The notes: generated by a model from the letters alone, not told the origin. Shown: positions 21,486-31,673, numbered from the stretch's first letter. The stretch is DNA of 31,673 bases from Pholiota molesta (GCA_014925825.1 JACGCK010000373.1:1-31673), one strand, 5' to 3'. A program made the numbers and translations.

Positions 21486-21913
21486 CTATGACGTTGAGGC
21501 TGGCTCTGATGATTGGGCATTGGACTTCGCATTGAGTGCCTTCTTTTTGTCCTTCACTTCCACGATAGGGTGTTTGGGAACCGTAGCCTTTGAGTGATAA
21601 GGCGAGTTTGGCGCAAGAACACCTCCCTAGAAAAAGTTAGCAGAGGATGTCGCAAAAGAATAATACGACGCACCCGTTCCAGCAACTTGACAACAGATTC
21701 GCTAGGTTTAGCCCCTACGCTGAGCCAATGGTGTATCCTGTCCACACTCCATCGAACCAGTCGGACTCCATTCAAATCGCGGTCGTGGGGGTCGTAAATG
21801 CCCAAGAGTTCCGCGGGTTTGGCGTCCCGGCGTAGGCTGTGGTTGATGGCGACAATGTGGAAGACCTTCCTATGGCGAGTGCCATGTAGGGCCATGCGTA
21901 GTCGGATAGGCAT
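21486..21913 (-). CDS. MRPS16: Mitochondrial ribosomal protein bS16m
   Basis: Small-subunit mitoribosomal protein of the bacterial S16 family. The ATG at 21913 gives MPIRLRMALHGTRHRKVFHI, then DAKPAELLGIYDPHDRD, LVRWSVDRIHHWLSVGAKPS and ESVVKLLERGGVLA. These match the family signature (R-L-x-R-x-G, LGxYDP, hxxWLSxGAxPS). Exon 1 is 21674-21913; a 47-nt intron at 21627-21673 follows, and exon 2 is 21486-21626. The total is 126 residues, with a basic Ser/Lys tail (KDKKKALNAKS). Reading through the intron without splicing would give a different, unlikely C-terminus. It faces the acyl-CoA-binding gene 226 bp away. Confidence 0.92.
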
Positions 21914-22317
21914 GATGGAATAGATCCTAGCAGCTAGTGAAGACAATCAATGCCACCACAACCTTCCCCGAAAAATCCCAAATTTAGTGCCACGTGACAC
22001 AACGCGTTTCAATAATTGAATAAAACAAATGCATCAAAACTTTGATTGAACTTCCACTAGGTATTAGAGACTTGAAAAATTAGACCTGTACATACTACGT
22101 TGTTATCGTAAATATCTCTTAGCATGTTTGGGCGACTTGAGAATTTACAGCGGCTAAAATTTATAACGCGATTGGTGAAAATCAAATGGCCCAAGGCTAT
22201 GGGCTTCTTGCTCTTTGGAAAACTTAGAATCATCAACAAATCATCAACCTTTCATTCGAGCGGTATGAAATATCTAAAGATACAGTAATCATCGGTAGCC
22301 ATGTATACTCATCATGT
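21914..22317. other. Spacer between bS16m and the P450
   Basis: About 400 bp of AT-rich sequence covering the bS16m upstream region and the P450 3' flank; both genes lie on the minus strand. A short direct repeat (AATCATCAAC) occurs at about 22228-22246. No gene seen. Confidence 0.5.
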
Positions 22318-24576
22318 TTAATCCAATTCAACTTTAGCAGTGTCTATGAGCTTGTAAACGTCACTCGATCGAAGTGTGAATTGCACTTGATACGGTTTAG
22401 CATGACTGCAGGTATAGTTATTAGAAAATAGTATACTCAAGGTAAATGAGGATACATACCTAACCAGACCATCGCTAAATGCAAGCGCAGGTTCTATCAC
22501 AACGCCCTGGTCATCGATCGCCTTAGTAATATCGAAAGTCGCTAGAATAGAGGAAATAGCAATCCACGCAGAGTCTATCGCAAGATATCGACCAGGGCAA
22601 ACTCTAATGTAATATCATGTTAAAAATATGCCCATTGGTAGGATGATCTGAACACTACCTTCGACCATATCCAAACCCTCCAGCGAGAAGGGGGTCTGGC
22701 TGAAGATCAAAACTGATGGCTCCATCTTTCAAAAAGCGCTCGGGATTGAATTTGAAAGGTTCAGGATACAGTGTTTCGTCATGTAGAATGGCCCTGGTAG
22801 ATCATTAACATTCCATAGGCATCAGCGCTTAAACAAGTGCATCCAAAAGCTTACCAAGCGTTGGCAGTAACTGTGGCGCCTGTTCGGAAGAACCTTCAAT
22901 CATCAATATCCCGTAGATGCAATATGGCTTACCAGCAGGTATTTTATATCCATTATACTCGTCTTCATGGATGGCTCGATGAGGAACAGCTATGGAATAT
23001 GAATATAGTATCGAGTAAGCAAAGACAGACAATTCACCTAATGGTGTAATTGCGTGCCATCGCATTGTCTCAATGATCATGGCCTCAATATATGGCATAG
23101 AATCCCTGTCAGTGAAATCGGGCAGCCTAGACCTCCCAAGAGCTTGATCAGCTTCCTGTTGGCCTTTCTTCTGTACGTCGGGGTTATGGACCATAGCTAA
23201 TATCCATGCCAAAAGAAGCGCCGCAGTCTTTTTAAAGATAAAAAAAAGACGGATCGAATCTGAAGCTTTGAAGAGGCATCAATCCACTTACCGTGTCCGA
23301 TCCGGCTAAAATAAGTGTCGAAGCAGTTAATACCAGAACAGAGATTCAATTAATTCAGAAAACTTGAAATACCTAAGAAGATGATGGCGGCGCAGTTCTT
23401 AACTGTCTCTTCCATCTCGTCAGGATTTGCTTCTCCGTCTGCCTTGATTTTCTCTAAGTTATCATATACGAAAGATTGTTGTGCAACGCCTTTAGCCTGT
23501 CAAAACATAACAATGAATAACATGAAGTTCAAATACAATAGTGCTTACTATCGATTCCTTGACTTTTTGAAATGGGAGGTTTCGCAAGTCGCGGGTGTTC
23601 TTAGCCCAAACTTTAGCCTTCCTCTTAAACCCTGCACCGGGCATCCAAGCTGACCAAAAAAGTATTTGTCATCTTCTGCAGTATGTAGATGAATGAATTT
23701 ACCTGGAATATGTTTTAAAGCAGGAAGAAACTCCACAAGAAAATTACCAGAGGCGTGAACAACAAGCAGCAATGGCTGCATTGCCTTGTGTACCAAGTTA
23801 ATATAGAAGTCATTTTCCCCTTTGACTTCATAGCCATATGCGGCCTGAAGCACTATGGATCCGACAAACCTAAACAGGGTCTTTTATCAAATTGTGCTGT
23901 AGTATTAAGCGTAGCATGACTAACTGTTTAATATGTGGGGCAAATTCTGCTGGAGATTGAGCAAGTTGATCCAGAAGGGCGATCGCCATTTTCTTTTGAA
24001 GGGGATAGTAGGATGCTAAGTTTCGAGGCTGAAAATATTGATGGAACATTCTCCTATGACGCCTGCAAATATAAATCCACATCAGATTCAATCAAACGCT
24101 AAGCTTAACATTGAAATTTCGTACCTCCAACGATCTGCGTAACCCATATGTACGAAATCCCAGTCCCAATCCATCAGTTCATTGGCCATTATCTGTAGCA
24201 AATTATCGCATGAGTGACATCGCCAGATGCTAAATTCGCGAACCATTCTTGGTCGATCAGAATAATTGGAAGATCGTTTTTCCAACAACTCCGTGGTAGC
24301 TTCCAGTGAATTGAGAACAACCGTGACTCGACCAAAGACACTGTAAGAAACAACGTCGCCATATTTCTTTGCCCAGTCGGCATAGGTCAGCCATGCATAG
24401 TGATGAGGGATGTCGTAGACGTTGCCAATTATGGGATAACCCGTAGGTCCAGGTGGTAAAGGTAAAGCTCTTCGTTTCCTTGCCCAAGTCACTAAAACGT
24501 AGGAAGCCAGGAAAGTCACTGGCACGACATAGAATGAGCTGGCAGACATCAGAGTGGGATGTGAATGTTGCAGCAT
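22318..24576 (-). CDS. Cytochrome P450 monooxygenase, membrane-anchored
   Basis: Haem-thiolate monooxygenase of the endoplasmic reticulum, substrate unknown. The ATG at 24576 (an in-frame ATG at 24549 is equally possible) precedes a hydrophobic anchor (FYVVPVTFLASYVLVTW), a basic stop (ARKRR) and a proline hinge (LPLPPGPTGYPIIGN). Conserved parts follow in order: WDWDFVHMGYADRWRRHRR (helix C region); FLAGSDTTAA (I-helix oxygen-activation motif); IETMRWHA (ExxR of helix K); NPERFLKD; FGYGRRVCPGR (haem-binding loop with Cys, about 22590-22665); and the end KLIDTAKVELD. About 13 exons are needed. The AGSDT motif depends on a 14-nt exon at 23292-23305, and another exon is 25 nt. One donor, GTTCGC near 24243, is non-typical, so the join after SDRPRM is uncertain. 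Length is about 510 residues, normal for the family. No biosynthetic partner genes adjoin it. Confidence 0.9.
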
Positions 24577-25754
24577 GAGTGGATTGTGGACAAGGACTAT
24601 GTTATATATTGTTCCCAAAGAGAAACACTTAGACTGGTCATCTTCTCTGACACCATCTGGAAAGTGGGCCTCGTGGCTGATGTTAGGCCCAAAGAGTTAA
24701 CAAACCCTTACGTTACCACTATAAATAATCACAGCTTCTCAATAAGTAGGCCACGGTAAGGAGCCGGAGATTCCATATGCTTTCATACGCCGTAAGGTAG
24801 GAAACTGGACATTCGTATAAACTGACCACTAGAAATGTACCCCATAAGTAGGCAAGTACATGTGGAATTGCGCTACTTACGACGTACCGTTTTCATCCCA
24901 ATCCGACGAAAGAATTCGGATTTCATTGAGATACAAAGTGATACCGTATCCGAGTCGCAAGTAAATCCCAGGAGTCCGAGCATGGAACTTTTCAGATGAT
25001 GATGACTATGAAATGAGTCAGCTAATCAGATCCAGGACAAGCTATTGCCCAGAGCGAAGCAGGGGTGAGCGCGAAGCGCGAGCCCAACGCGAGCCTCCGA
25101 TGCGTAGCGGCGCATAAATCCATAAAGCTTCGGAAATCCAAATTCGAAGAAACATGATATTTCGAAGCCTTAGAGCCTTTGAACATTTGTGGCACATAAC
25201 TAACTCTCGATCAACTCTCAATCAGTAGTGCTGGCTTTGACTTTCCAAACAAACTCACTTGAACACAGGCTCCAGTCATTGAGCTATATAATGATCACCT
25301 TGTGGGTCCTGGAGACTTGCGCGTTTATCCTGTATGCTGTTTTTGACTGTTCATCAGATGTAGACATATGCACATAGAGAGTATCCATACATAATATTGA
25401 GCCAAGTTCGAGTCGATTTGGAGTTGATAGTCAAGACTTGGATTCAATTCGCTGTAGACAATTGTTAATTTGCCGTCTTATCGACAGACGAATACTGATG
25501 AATCAAGCCTCTGGTAAGAGCAAGTCAATGATTGACCTAACGGAAAGTGGGCTAGCTGCCAGGAATATCATCAAGATTCAAATCATATTCAAGACGCGTC
25601 AACGAGATAGCGTGACATAGGGCCCGTGACGGGGTGTGGATAAGGTCACGAGATGATCAAGTCACATCTTTGAAGAATTGAACTCGATTCACGTTCTGTC
25701 TCTTTCTCTACATCTTCCATCGCACATCCTTGCCACTCTACAAGCAAAATAGCT
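24577..25754. other. Divergent intergenic region between the P450 and importin alpha
   Basis: About 1.2 kb containing the promoters of both genes. It is mostly AT-rich with a GC-rich patch at 25051-25113. The final 100 bp before importin alpha are CT-rich. No gene is recognised; a 60-codon frame at 25438-25620 looks like chance. Confidence 0.5.
25051..25113. repeat. GC-rich patch with repeated GCGAAGC/GCGAGC motifs
   Basis: Within AT-rich flanks there is a 60-bp block of related units: GCGAAGC twice, GCGAGC twice (CGCGAGCCC and CGCGAGCCT), and GCGTAGCGGCGC. Such low-complexity GC words may be part of a dispersed repeat or a regulatory island. Only this copy is visible in the window. Confidence 0.4.
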
Positions 25755-27672
25755 ATGGAATCTGCAGAATCTCGTACAATGAAGGCTCGTAGGGATGGTG
25801 AGAATCGTATCTGGCATTATCGGGGATCTTTCTCTAACGCGTTTTCGTCACGCAGCCTACAAAGCCAAGGGCCCACTCAAGCAGGACGACCTTAGACGTC
25901 GTCGGGAGGAGCAACAAGTTGAGATCAGAAGGCAGAAACGGGAAGAAAACATTTCGAAAAGGCGTAATTTCCTTCCCTCTGCAGGACCAGACTCGGATGA
26001 GGAGATTGGTGGAGGTGTTTGGGATCCTCCTGTGAGCAATATTTCATGTGGTATTTCGTACAGCAATCCCGACGTGTTCTCTTGTCTGTTAGCTTGCCGA
26101 GGAGATGATTTCTGGTGTCTTTTCCGACGACCCTGAACGCCAGCTCGACGCGACTACCAAATTCCGCAAGCTGCTTTCAAAAGAGAAGAACCCACCCATC
26201 GAACGCGTGATTGAATGTGGAGTTGTTCCCCGTTTCGTGGAATTCCTCAAACACGGACATGCTATGCTTCAAGTACGTTATTATCTTTATATCTAGGTCA
26301 ACCCTTAAGACACTATCTTATAAAAATTTCCTTTCAAAAATTTCCAGTTTGAAGCTGCTTGGGCGCTCACCAACATCGCATCTGGAACCGCTGAACACAC
26401 TCAAGTTGTCATCAATGCTCAAGCTGTCCCCGAATTCATTAATCTGCTCTCATCTCCTGTTCTGGATGTTCGCGAGCAAGCGGTATGGGCGCTCGGAAAC
26501 ATTGCCGGTGACAGCCCCCAGTGCAGGGATTATGTGTTGCAGCAAGGAGCATTGAGGCCTCTACTTACTCTCCTCAGCGAGAATCACAAGCTCAGCATGC
26601 TTAGGAATGCCACTTGGACTTTGAGCAACTTCTGCCGAGGCAAGTCGCCGCAGCCAGATTGGGATCTGGTATGTACTTGCTCTCTCTCCTTGTTCTTTAC
26701 AGTGATTGATCGCGATGGGATAGATCTCGCCAGCTTTGACTGTTTTGACCAAGCTCATTTACTCTCTCGATGATGAAATTCTCATTGATGCATGCTGGGC
26801 CATTTCTTACCTTTCGGATGGATCGAACGACAAGATTCAAGCTGTCATCGAATCCGGAGTCTGCAGGCGTCTTGTCGACTTGCTCTTGCACCAATCAACT
26901 TCGGTTCAGACTCCTGCCCTTCGTTCGGTTGGAAATATTGTGACTGGTGATGATCTCCAAACTCAAGTCGTGATCGCATCCGGCGCCCTCCCAGCCCTTT
27001 TGTCTCTCCTTTCCTCCCCCAAGGATGGCATCCGCAAGGAAGCTTGCTGGACAATTTCGAACATCACCGCTGGCTCTCCTCCCCAAATTCAAGCCGTTAT
27101 CGATGCCAATATCATCCCCCCTCTCATCAACATTCTTCAGAACGCTGACTTCAAGACAAGGAAGGAGGCATGCTGGGCTATCTCAAATGCTACCTCCGGT
27201 GGTCTCCAGGAACCCGCCCAGATTCGCTATCTGGTTTCCCAAGGTTGCATCAAGCCTTTGTGCGACCTATTGACCATGATGGATAACAAGATTATTCAAG
27301 TTGCGTTAGACGGATTGGACAACATCCTCAAGATCGGCGAGCAGGATAAGATCGCTGCAGGCCCAGGCGCCGTCAACCAATATGCTTTGTACGTCGAAGA
27401 AGCGGGAGGAATGATCACTATCCACAACCTTCAACAACACGATAACTTGGAGATCTACAAGAAAGCCTTTAATATTATGGACAAATACTTCCCTGACGAA
27501 GAAGAAGTCGACACTGCTATCAGCGCAGCCACTGTTGACTCCACCGGTGCATTTGCAGTAAGTTTCCTATTCTTCGTAGTTTGAGTTCAGCAGGAGTTAA
27601 CTAATTTCTTTCTTCTTTCAGTTCCACTCGGATATGGCCGCTCCTCAAGGAGGATTTAGCTTTGGACAGTGA
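25755..27672 (+). CDS. SRP1: Importin subunit alpha (karyopherin alpha)
   Basis: Adaptor that binds classical nuclear localisation signals and hands cargo to importin beta. Six exons (25755-25797, 25856-26031, 26093-26272, 26348-26668, 26724-27557, 27622-27672) total 1605 nt and give 534 residues in an unbroken frame. The N-terminal importin-beta-binding domain is strongly basic: [20 protein letters not shown], then [14 protein letters not shown]. Ten or so armadillo repeats follow with the conserved Trp-xxx-Asn ladder, for example [68 protein letters not shown] and [14 protein letters not shown]. The end is acidic and then Gly/Phe-rich (YFPDEEE ... GGFSFGQ), as in yeast Srp1, where this tail binds the export factor Cse1. 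The start at 25755 fits the short first exon. Confidence 0.97.
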
Positions 27673-28233
27673 TTGCTTCAGTTTTTCCATTTCCTTTTCA
27701 TTTATCGATCACGAATGCTACGTTTCTGTAACTACACCTTTGATGTTTGTCTCTTTCATTTTTTCAGTTTTCAGTCCACTACGACGTTCCTTCTGCTTTC
27801 TACCTTTCCACAAGGTTTCATTCAGCCACAATAATACTCGACCACCTGTATCTTGATTGCATGTTTGCTCCCCAGTTTTGGAGTGCATTTGCACAGCGCG
27901 TTTGCCTCGTCATTCACAGTAAACCCAAAATGCTTTAGATGTATTTAGTACCTTTTTCTATTGCTCATCCATTGCTGTCACTCATTCTATATTTGCCTAC
28001 GGGAAATTGGGAATATCTGAAATAAGTGAAGACTCGTAGCGTTTTGGGCAAGAGGGAGAACGTGATCGTAATTTCAATCCGCGACGAGCGCTCAGTCAAC
28101 GCGTTGATTCTGATCATTAACACGCACATTGCAAGTTCATGCTCTCACCTGCTCGCCTGTCATAATTTTCTACTTCATCTCGCTCACGCAGTCATACCGC
28201 ACCTGTATCGCGAGCTCTTTTGAATCAGCACTC
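27673..28233. other. Spacer between importin alpha and LSM5
   Basis: About 560 bp, T-rich just after the importin alpha stop (its 3' UTR). It then turns into the LSM5 promoter, which includes two AT-rich stretches but no clear TATA box. No gene recognised. Confidence 0.5.
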
Positions 28234-28705
28234 ATGGCTTCTCAAATTCTCCCCTTAGGTATGATATAACAACTGTTCTCGTTTTTCGAAACTAATGAGA
28301 CGGGCCTTAGAACTCATTGACCGATGTATCGGCTCGAAGATCTGGGTGATCATGAAGAGCGAACGTGAATTCACTGGCACACTTCTTGGATTTGACGACT
28401 ACGTCAGTGAGTAGGGATCTTTCTTAGGATACGCCGCACTTGCTAATCAGAATCGTTATGCGATAGACATAGTATTAGAAGATGTTACAGAATTGTGCGT
28501 ATGCCGCAAGCCTCATCCTTCTCTCAGACTTACTGTGGATTAGTGAGACGACACCGCAAGGCGTAAAAAAGACGGCGCTGGCACAGACATTGTTGAACGG
28601 GAGTAATATTGCCATGGTGCGTTTTTCGGCCTGCAATGCTATCGCCTTGTACTTTAACAAACTTCTTAGCTGGTACCCGGAAGTAATGGCCCTGAGGATA
28701 GCTAG
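28234..28705 (+). CDS. LSM5: U6 snRNA-associated Sm-like protein LSm5
   Basis: Subunit of the LSm1-7 ring (cytoplasmic mRNA decay) and the LSm2-8 ring (U6 snRNP). Five small exons (28234-28258, 28311-28406, 28467-28494, 28544-28616, 28670-28705) sum to 258 nt and give 85 residues in frame. The sequence opens with [20 protein letters not shown]. Sm1 follows as [20 protein letters not shown], then [11 protein letters not shown]. The Sm2 strand is [15 protein letters not shown], and the end is NGPEDS. These are hallmark LSm5 residues, and the length is close to the human protein (91). Exon 1 carries only eight full codons, so the gene is easily missed by simple open-frame searches. Confidence 0.95.
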
Positions 28706-29372
28706 GCAGCAGACCTTGATTGTCTGTTCATGATACCACGGACTGATGTCAAATGGACCTGTTAACCATGCTGTACAAACTAAATTGCAATATCAAATCT
28801 TTGAAATAACAGGAAATCTTTGCCTCATTTCTTTGCGCCGCGACATCACAACCAAATTACCTGCCGTTGTTTTTGGTCGTCTTAGAATTTGCCTTCTTTC
28901 TAGATATGTTGCGCATACGATTCAAAGAATTCGAGTCATTTCGACTGAGGAGGTATACGTTGGATCTTTTGGTTGCTTTGATCTCTTCCTTTATCTCAGA
29001 CGCTTCCGTCTCTAACTATCGCATTAGCATGTGCCCTGGTTGATATCTTGCCACAAATTCTGCCTGGCTTGCTATTTCGTTTGTTCTAGCGACTTATAAT
29101 ATCACCAAGGCAATTGATGGCCAGAGCGTTGTGGTAGAACCTGCGATTAGCAAAGGTCTGGTGTCAAGTACACTTCACACCACAATCTAGTGATATCTAC
29201 AAGCTTATGCTTATAGACATTGCTAAAGCTAAGTTGAATTAAACATGAATAGTGTACATATTTCTATGCTGGCATGCTTGTTTGTTCACATACATAGGCT
29301 TTCTCAATAAAAATAAATTATCCAGACCATCAAGGGTAAAGGTGGAAAGTGAATAAGTCCATAGTCATATTA
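28706..29372. other. Convergent spacer between LSM5 and NCS6
   Basis: About 670 bp of AT-rich sequence between two 3' ends. An 89-codon open frame at 28746-29015 has no recognisable motif. Nothing else is seen. Confidence 0.5.
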
Positions 29373-30784
29373 CTAACTTGTCGTCGCCTCCGCAGGCATT
29401 GAAACAGCGATGGCAGGATTCCCTGAAGCGGGTTTGAAAAATGGAATAGTACGCAAATTGTCAGGAGCAGGACCTTCGCCTCTAGTTTCTTTCGTGCTCT
29501 GTCCGTCTGAATAGATTGAATATCTTGTAAGTGGTTATATTCATGAAACAAATAGGCGACTCACAATTCCAGCATTTGCCATACCACGCTCAAGACCTTC
29601 TAGCAGGGTACACGCTTTACATAGAGCATTACTCGACATGTAGCCACATCTCTGGCAAGTTTCTAGATACAGTTCCAAGTTTTGAATCTCTTTGACTTTG
29701 ACTTCGAAAGATTCTAAAATAGGCTTACGTTGAACTTTCTGAGTCGCTTTAATCTCTTCTTGATCTCGAAGGCTTCTCCAGAATGAATAATATCGATAAT
29801 GGCGCTCGGCGGGCGGCTTCAAGGTCCTTGAGAAAGGCCCGTGCGTGACCGCGATAGGCATCCGGAGAATAGATGCACTCTGTCGAGAAATAGTCCAATT
29901 TTTTGAAGTACGCGTACCTGTTAGGAGGAATACCTTGTGAGGCTATTGCATTTTGAGATGATTTTATACTTACATTACGATCTCCTTTTCATACGCATAT
30001 TTGAATGGCTTTGATCGACGGATGGTATCTTCTCCTTGGGTGCATATTGAGGTACATCGTCCCAATCGCGCAATATCTCCACGCATAACTACAAAAGTTG
30101 AATCGGAGCATCGAAAAAACGAACGAACAGACATACTATTCATGAGCACTGTCTCGCAATGTCGTCCGCGTTGTGTCCAGTTACAATGTGGTCCACATTA
30201 GCATCGCTGCTCCCCGGTCGAGAGCCTGCCTGCGAAATACCCCACAGAAGGTGCAGTTATTCTTCCTGCCGACTTGAGAACAATGGCGTCCATGTCCATC
30301 CGTATAGTTCGTCGTAGACAAGATCTTCAACGGCATGTCATACTGTTGCTGATTTCGCTTCACGGTCTGCACCTCTCGATTAGATTACCAAAGTAGAGAG
30401 ATGGAAATAAGCTGTCCTCACCTCCAAGAGTCATCGCGATAGCCAGTAATGCCTTCATCTATCGAGAGTAGAAACAATCCAACCCGTACTGATAGCGGTC
30501 GTTAAGCGTTTTCATAACGTAGGCCAACACAGTGGAATCTGTCTTGAACCCTGAGTAAACGATCCATGCATCCCTCGACAAAGAATTTTGTCCTCACCTT
30601 TTCCTCCGGATGCACCGATTGCAACTCTGTCACCTGGGCTAAAGAGCTTAGTTTGAATGATGGTGTTATGGACTTCGGTCTCGAAGACATAGAAGAAACA
30701 ATCGCGGCATATTTGTTGACCGGTTTTCGGGCGCTTCAGCATGGCTTTCGCCTTTTGACATAGCGCACAAAGACGAGGGGCCAT
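29373..30784 (-). CDS. NCS6: Cytoplasmic tRNA 2-thiolation protein Ncs6/Ctu1, interrupted by many single-base gaps
   Basis: Catalytic subunit of the Ncs6-Ncs2 complex, which thiolates wobble U34 of tRNAs for Lys, Glu and Gln using sulphur from Urm1. The ATG at 30784 gives [20 protein letters not shown] and a CxxC...CxxC zinc site (CALC, CRDC). Then come [20 protein letters not shown] (PP-loop ATP-pyrophosphatase motif), [79 protein letters not shown] and a C-terminal zinc site (CQRCGYMSS ... CKAC). The stop is TAG at 29373-29375 after a Pro/Ala-rich tail. The conserved sequence can be followed end to end only by changing frame. At least nine places appear to lack one base: near 30476, 30425, 30316, 30294, 30280, 30199, 30155, 29809 and 29759. 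Residues on both sides stay conserved, so this is likely a sound gene in a poorly polished stretch. Confidence 0.88.
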
Positions 30785-31194
30785 GTGCGTTAATTGTGGA
30801 TCGGGGATAGTGGTACTTAGAGGGACGAGATGGAAGATAGTGGTTGTGCAATAAAGGTTTGACTCCGCCATGATTGAATCGAGCATGCTGATAGGTTACA
30901 TGTGATTTGAGTGTGACTCTATTAGTGGCACAATGCTATCCAAGTACTTAAAACCGTAGAGCAAATTGGTACACCTGACTATGGGTAAAATACATAATGT
31001 CGGGGGTGTCTATAATATGCAATGATATCCGATTGATATCTATTCGACTACAAACTACGTATTGTACAATCTGACTTTCCGTTCTCTCTATATGATCGAT
31101 TCAGGTGCTCCTCCCCAGTTCTTGGCGCGTATTTCTCGATGTGCTCTAGAATAATAAGGGATCAAGAGCAAAAAGAATGCATATAATGCACCAA
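30785..31194. other. Spacer upstream of NCS6
   Basis: About 410 bp, AT-rich, containing the NCS6 promoter and the 3' flank of the next minus-strand gene. No gene or clear promoter element was recognised. Confidence 0.5.
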
Positions 31195-31673
31195 TCAAGC
31201 TAAAGGCAGACCACAGACTTCACAGTCTGTCCCGCCATGAGTGTTTTCGAAAGTACAATGGGGGCAGATTCGAATGTTGCTCGGCGAGCCAGAAGCACGC
31301 GACGCCGCTTGTTCAGCTGCGATCTGGTCGAAAACTTCAGGTGGAATTTCATCGTCCATCATATGCCCAGTGGCCGAAGGTGCTGAAGTGCTCGGTCGTG
31401 CAGCTGGCAGAGCGACATGTTAGCTTTAGAAGTTGCACGTCATGGAAAACGGCAAAACTTACGTGCGCTCTCGCGAGTAAATGTCATTAGCGTTTGCCAC
31501 CCTTCAGTCGAGAGAACAGGGTCTATGTTCTTTGGGTCCTCAAGAAGGGAAGGCGAAGACACTGTGCGCATCAGCACTTTGATGTCGTCCTATAGACAAA
31601 CAAAAATGTGTTCTAGTCAAAAAGTGAAACTGTGCAGAACAGAATAGTAAACATACAGGAGAGAAGAGTTGAG
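31195..31673 (-). CDS. RanBP2-type zinc-finger protein, C-terminal part; possibly Npl4 (partial)
   Basis: This is the 3' end of a gene that runs off the window. Exons: 31657-31673 (partial), 31463-31589, 31195-31403. The readable protein starts QLFSPDDIKVLMRTV, then PVLSTEGWQTLMTFTRE, then an Ala/Ser-rich linker with DDEIPPEVFDQI. It ends with ICPHCTFENTHGGTDCEVCG LPLA and a stop at 31195. The end is a clean RanBP2/NZF zinc finger (C-x2-C-x10-C-x2-C), a fold that often binds ubiquitin. A helical domain followed by a terminal NZF is the layout of the Cdc48 cofactor Npl4 in animals, and the preceding helical text is compatible with that. The zinc finger is certain; the Npl4 assignment is a guess from architecture. 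Confidence 0.65.

Noticed and set aside
22829..24618. Several separate small genes on the minus strand
   Set aside because: All pieces join by splicing into one P450 with the canonical order of motifs.
28482..28733. 83-codon open frame over LSM5
   Set aside because: It reads through an LSM5 intron in a different reading. The spliced LSM5 model explains the region with conserved residues.

Overview
This window looks like nuclear DNA of a filamentous basidiomycete, most likely an Agaricomycete. Protein-coding genes are densely split by 48-110 nt GT-AG introns. Several exons are only 9-26 nt long, intergenic spacing is short and there are no operons. The conserved proteins read as fungal orthologues: Mcm3, pyruvate kinase, Mtr10, Lsm5 and Ncs6. 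No tRNA, rRNA, CRISPR array or intact transposon was recognised.

Layout: (1) 3' end of MCM3 (+, 1-453), then about 3.7 kb with no recognisable gene. (2) Pyruvate kinase (+, 4201-6471). (3) A type II membrane DXD glycosyltransferase of the GT32/Och1 kind (+, 6711-9314). (4) A 1.6 kb convergent spacer, then ribulose-phosphate 3-epimerase (-, 10927-12056). (5) Divergent from it across 214 bp, a small secreted GPI-anchor candidate with internal repeats (+, 12271-12931). (6) A 2.1 kb spacer that may hold a decayed membrane-protein gene on the minus strand. (7) Mtr10/transportin-SR-type importin (+, 15058-18309). (8) Succinyl-CoA ligase alpha subunit (+, 18829-20235). (9) Acyl-CoA-binding protein with ankyrin repeats (+, 20386-21260). 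(10) Mitochondrial ribosomal protein bS16m (-, 21486-21913). (11) A cytochrome P450 (-, 22318-24576). (12) Importin alpha (+, 25755-27672). (13) LSM5 (+, 28234-28705). (14) The tRNA 2-thiolation enzyme NCS6/CTU1 (-, 29373-30784). (15) The 3' end of a RanBP2-type zinc-finger protein, possibly NPL4 (-, 31195 to the window edge).

Most genes are unrelated housekeeping functions: glycolysis, pentose phosphate pathway, TCA cycle, nuclear import, mRNA decay or splicing, tRNA modification and mitochondrial translation. There is no sign of a co-regulated cluster. The P450 stands alone without biosynthetic partners.

Two patterns stand out. First, four genes (MCM3, the glycosyltransferase, succinyl-CoA ligase alpha and above all NCS6) have reading frames interrupted by apparent single-base losses, many of them in short homopolymers, while the encoded residues stay conserved on both sides. 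Many other genes are frame-perfect. This pattern fits local consensus errors better than true pseudogenes. Second, tiny exons of 9, 13 and 14 nt carry or adjoin functional motifs in pyruvate kinase, ribulose-phosphate 3-epimerase and the P450. I found no convincing previously undescribed multi-gene system. The most novel single gene is the small repeat-bearing secreted protein at 12271-12931.
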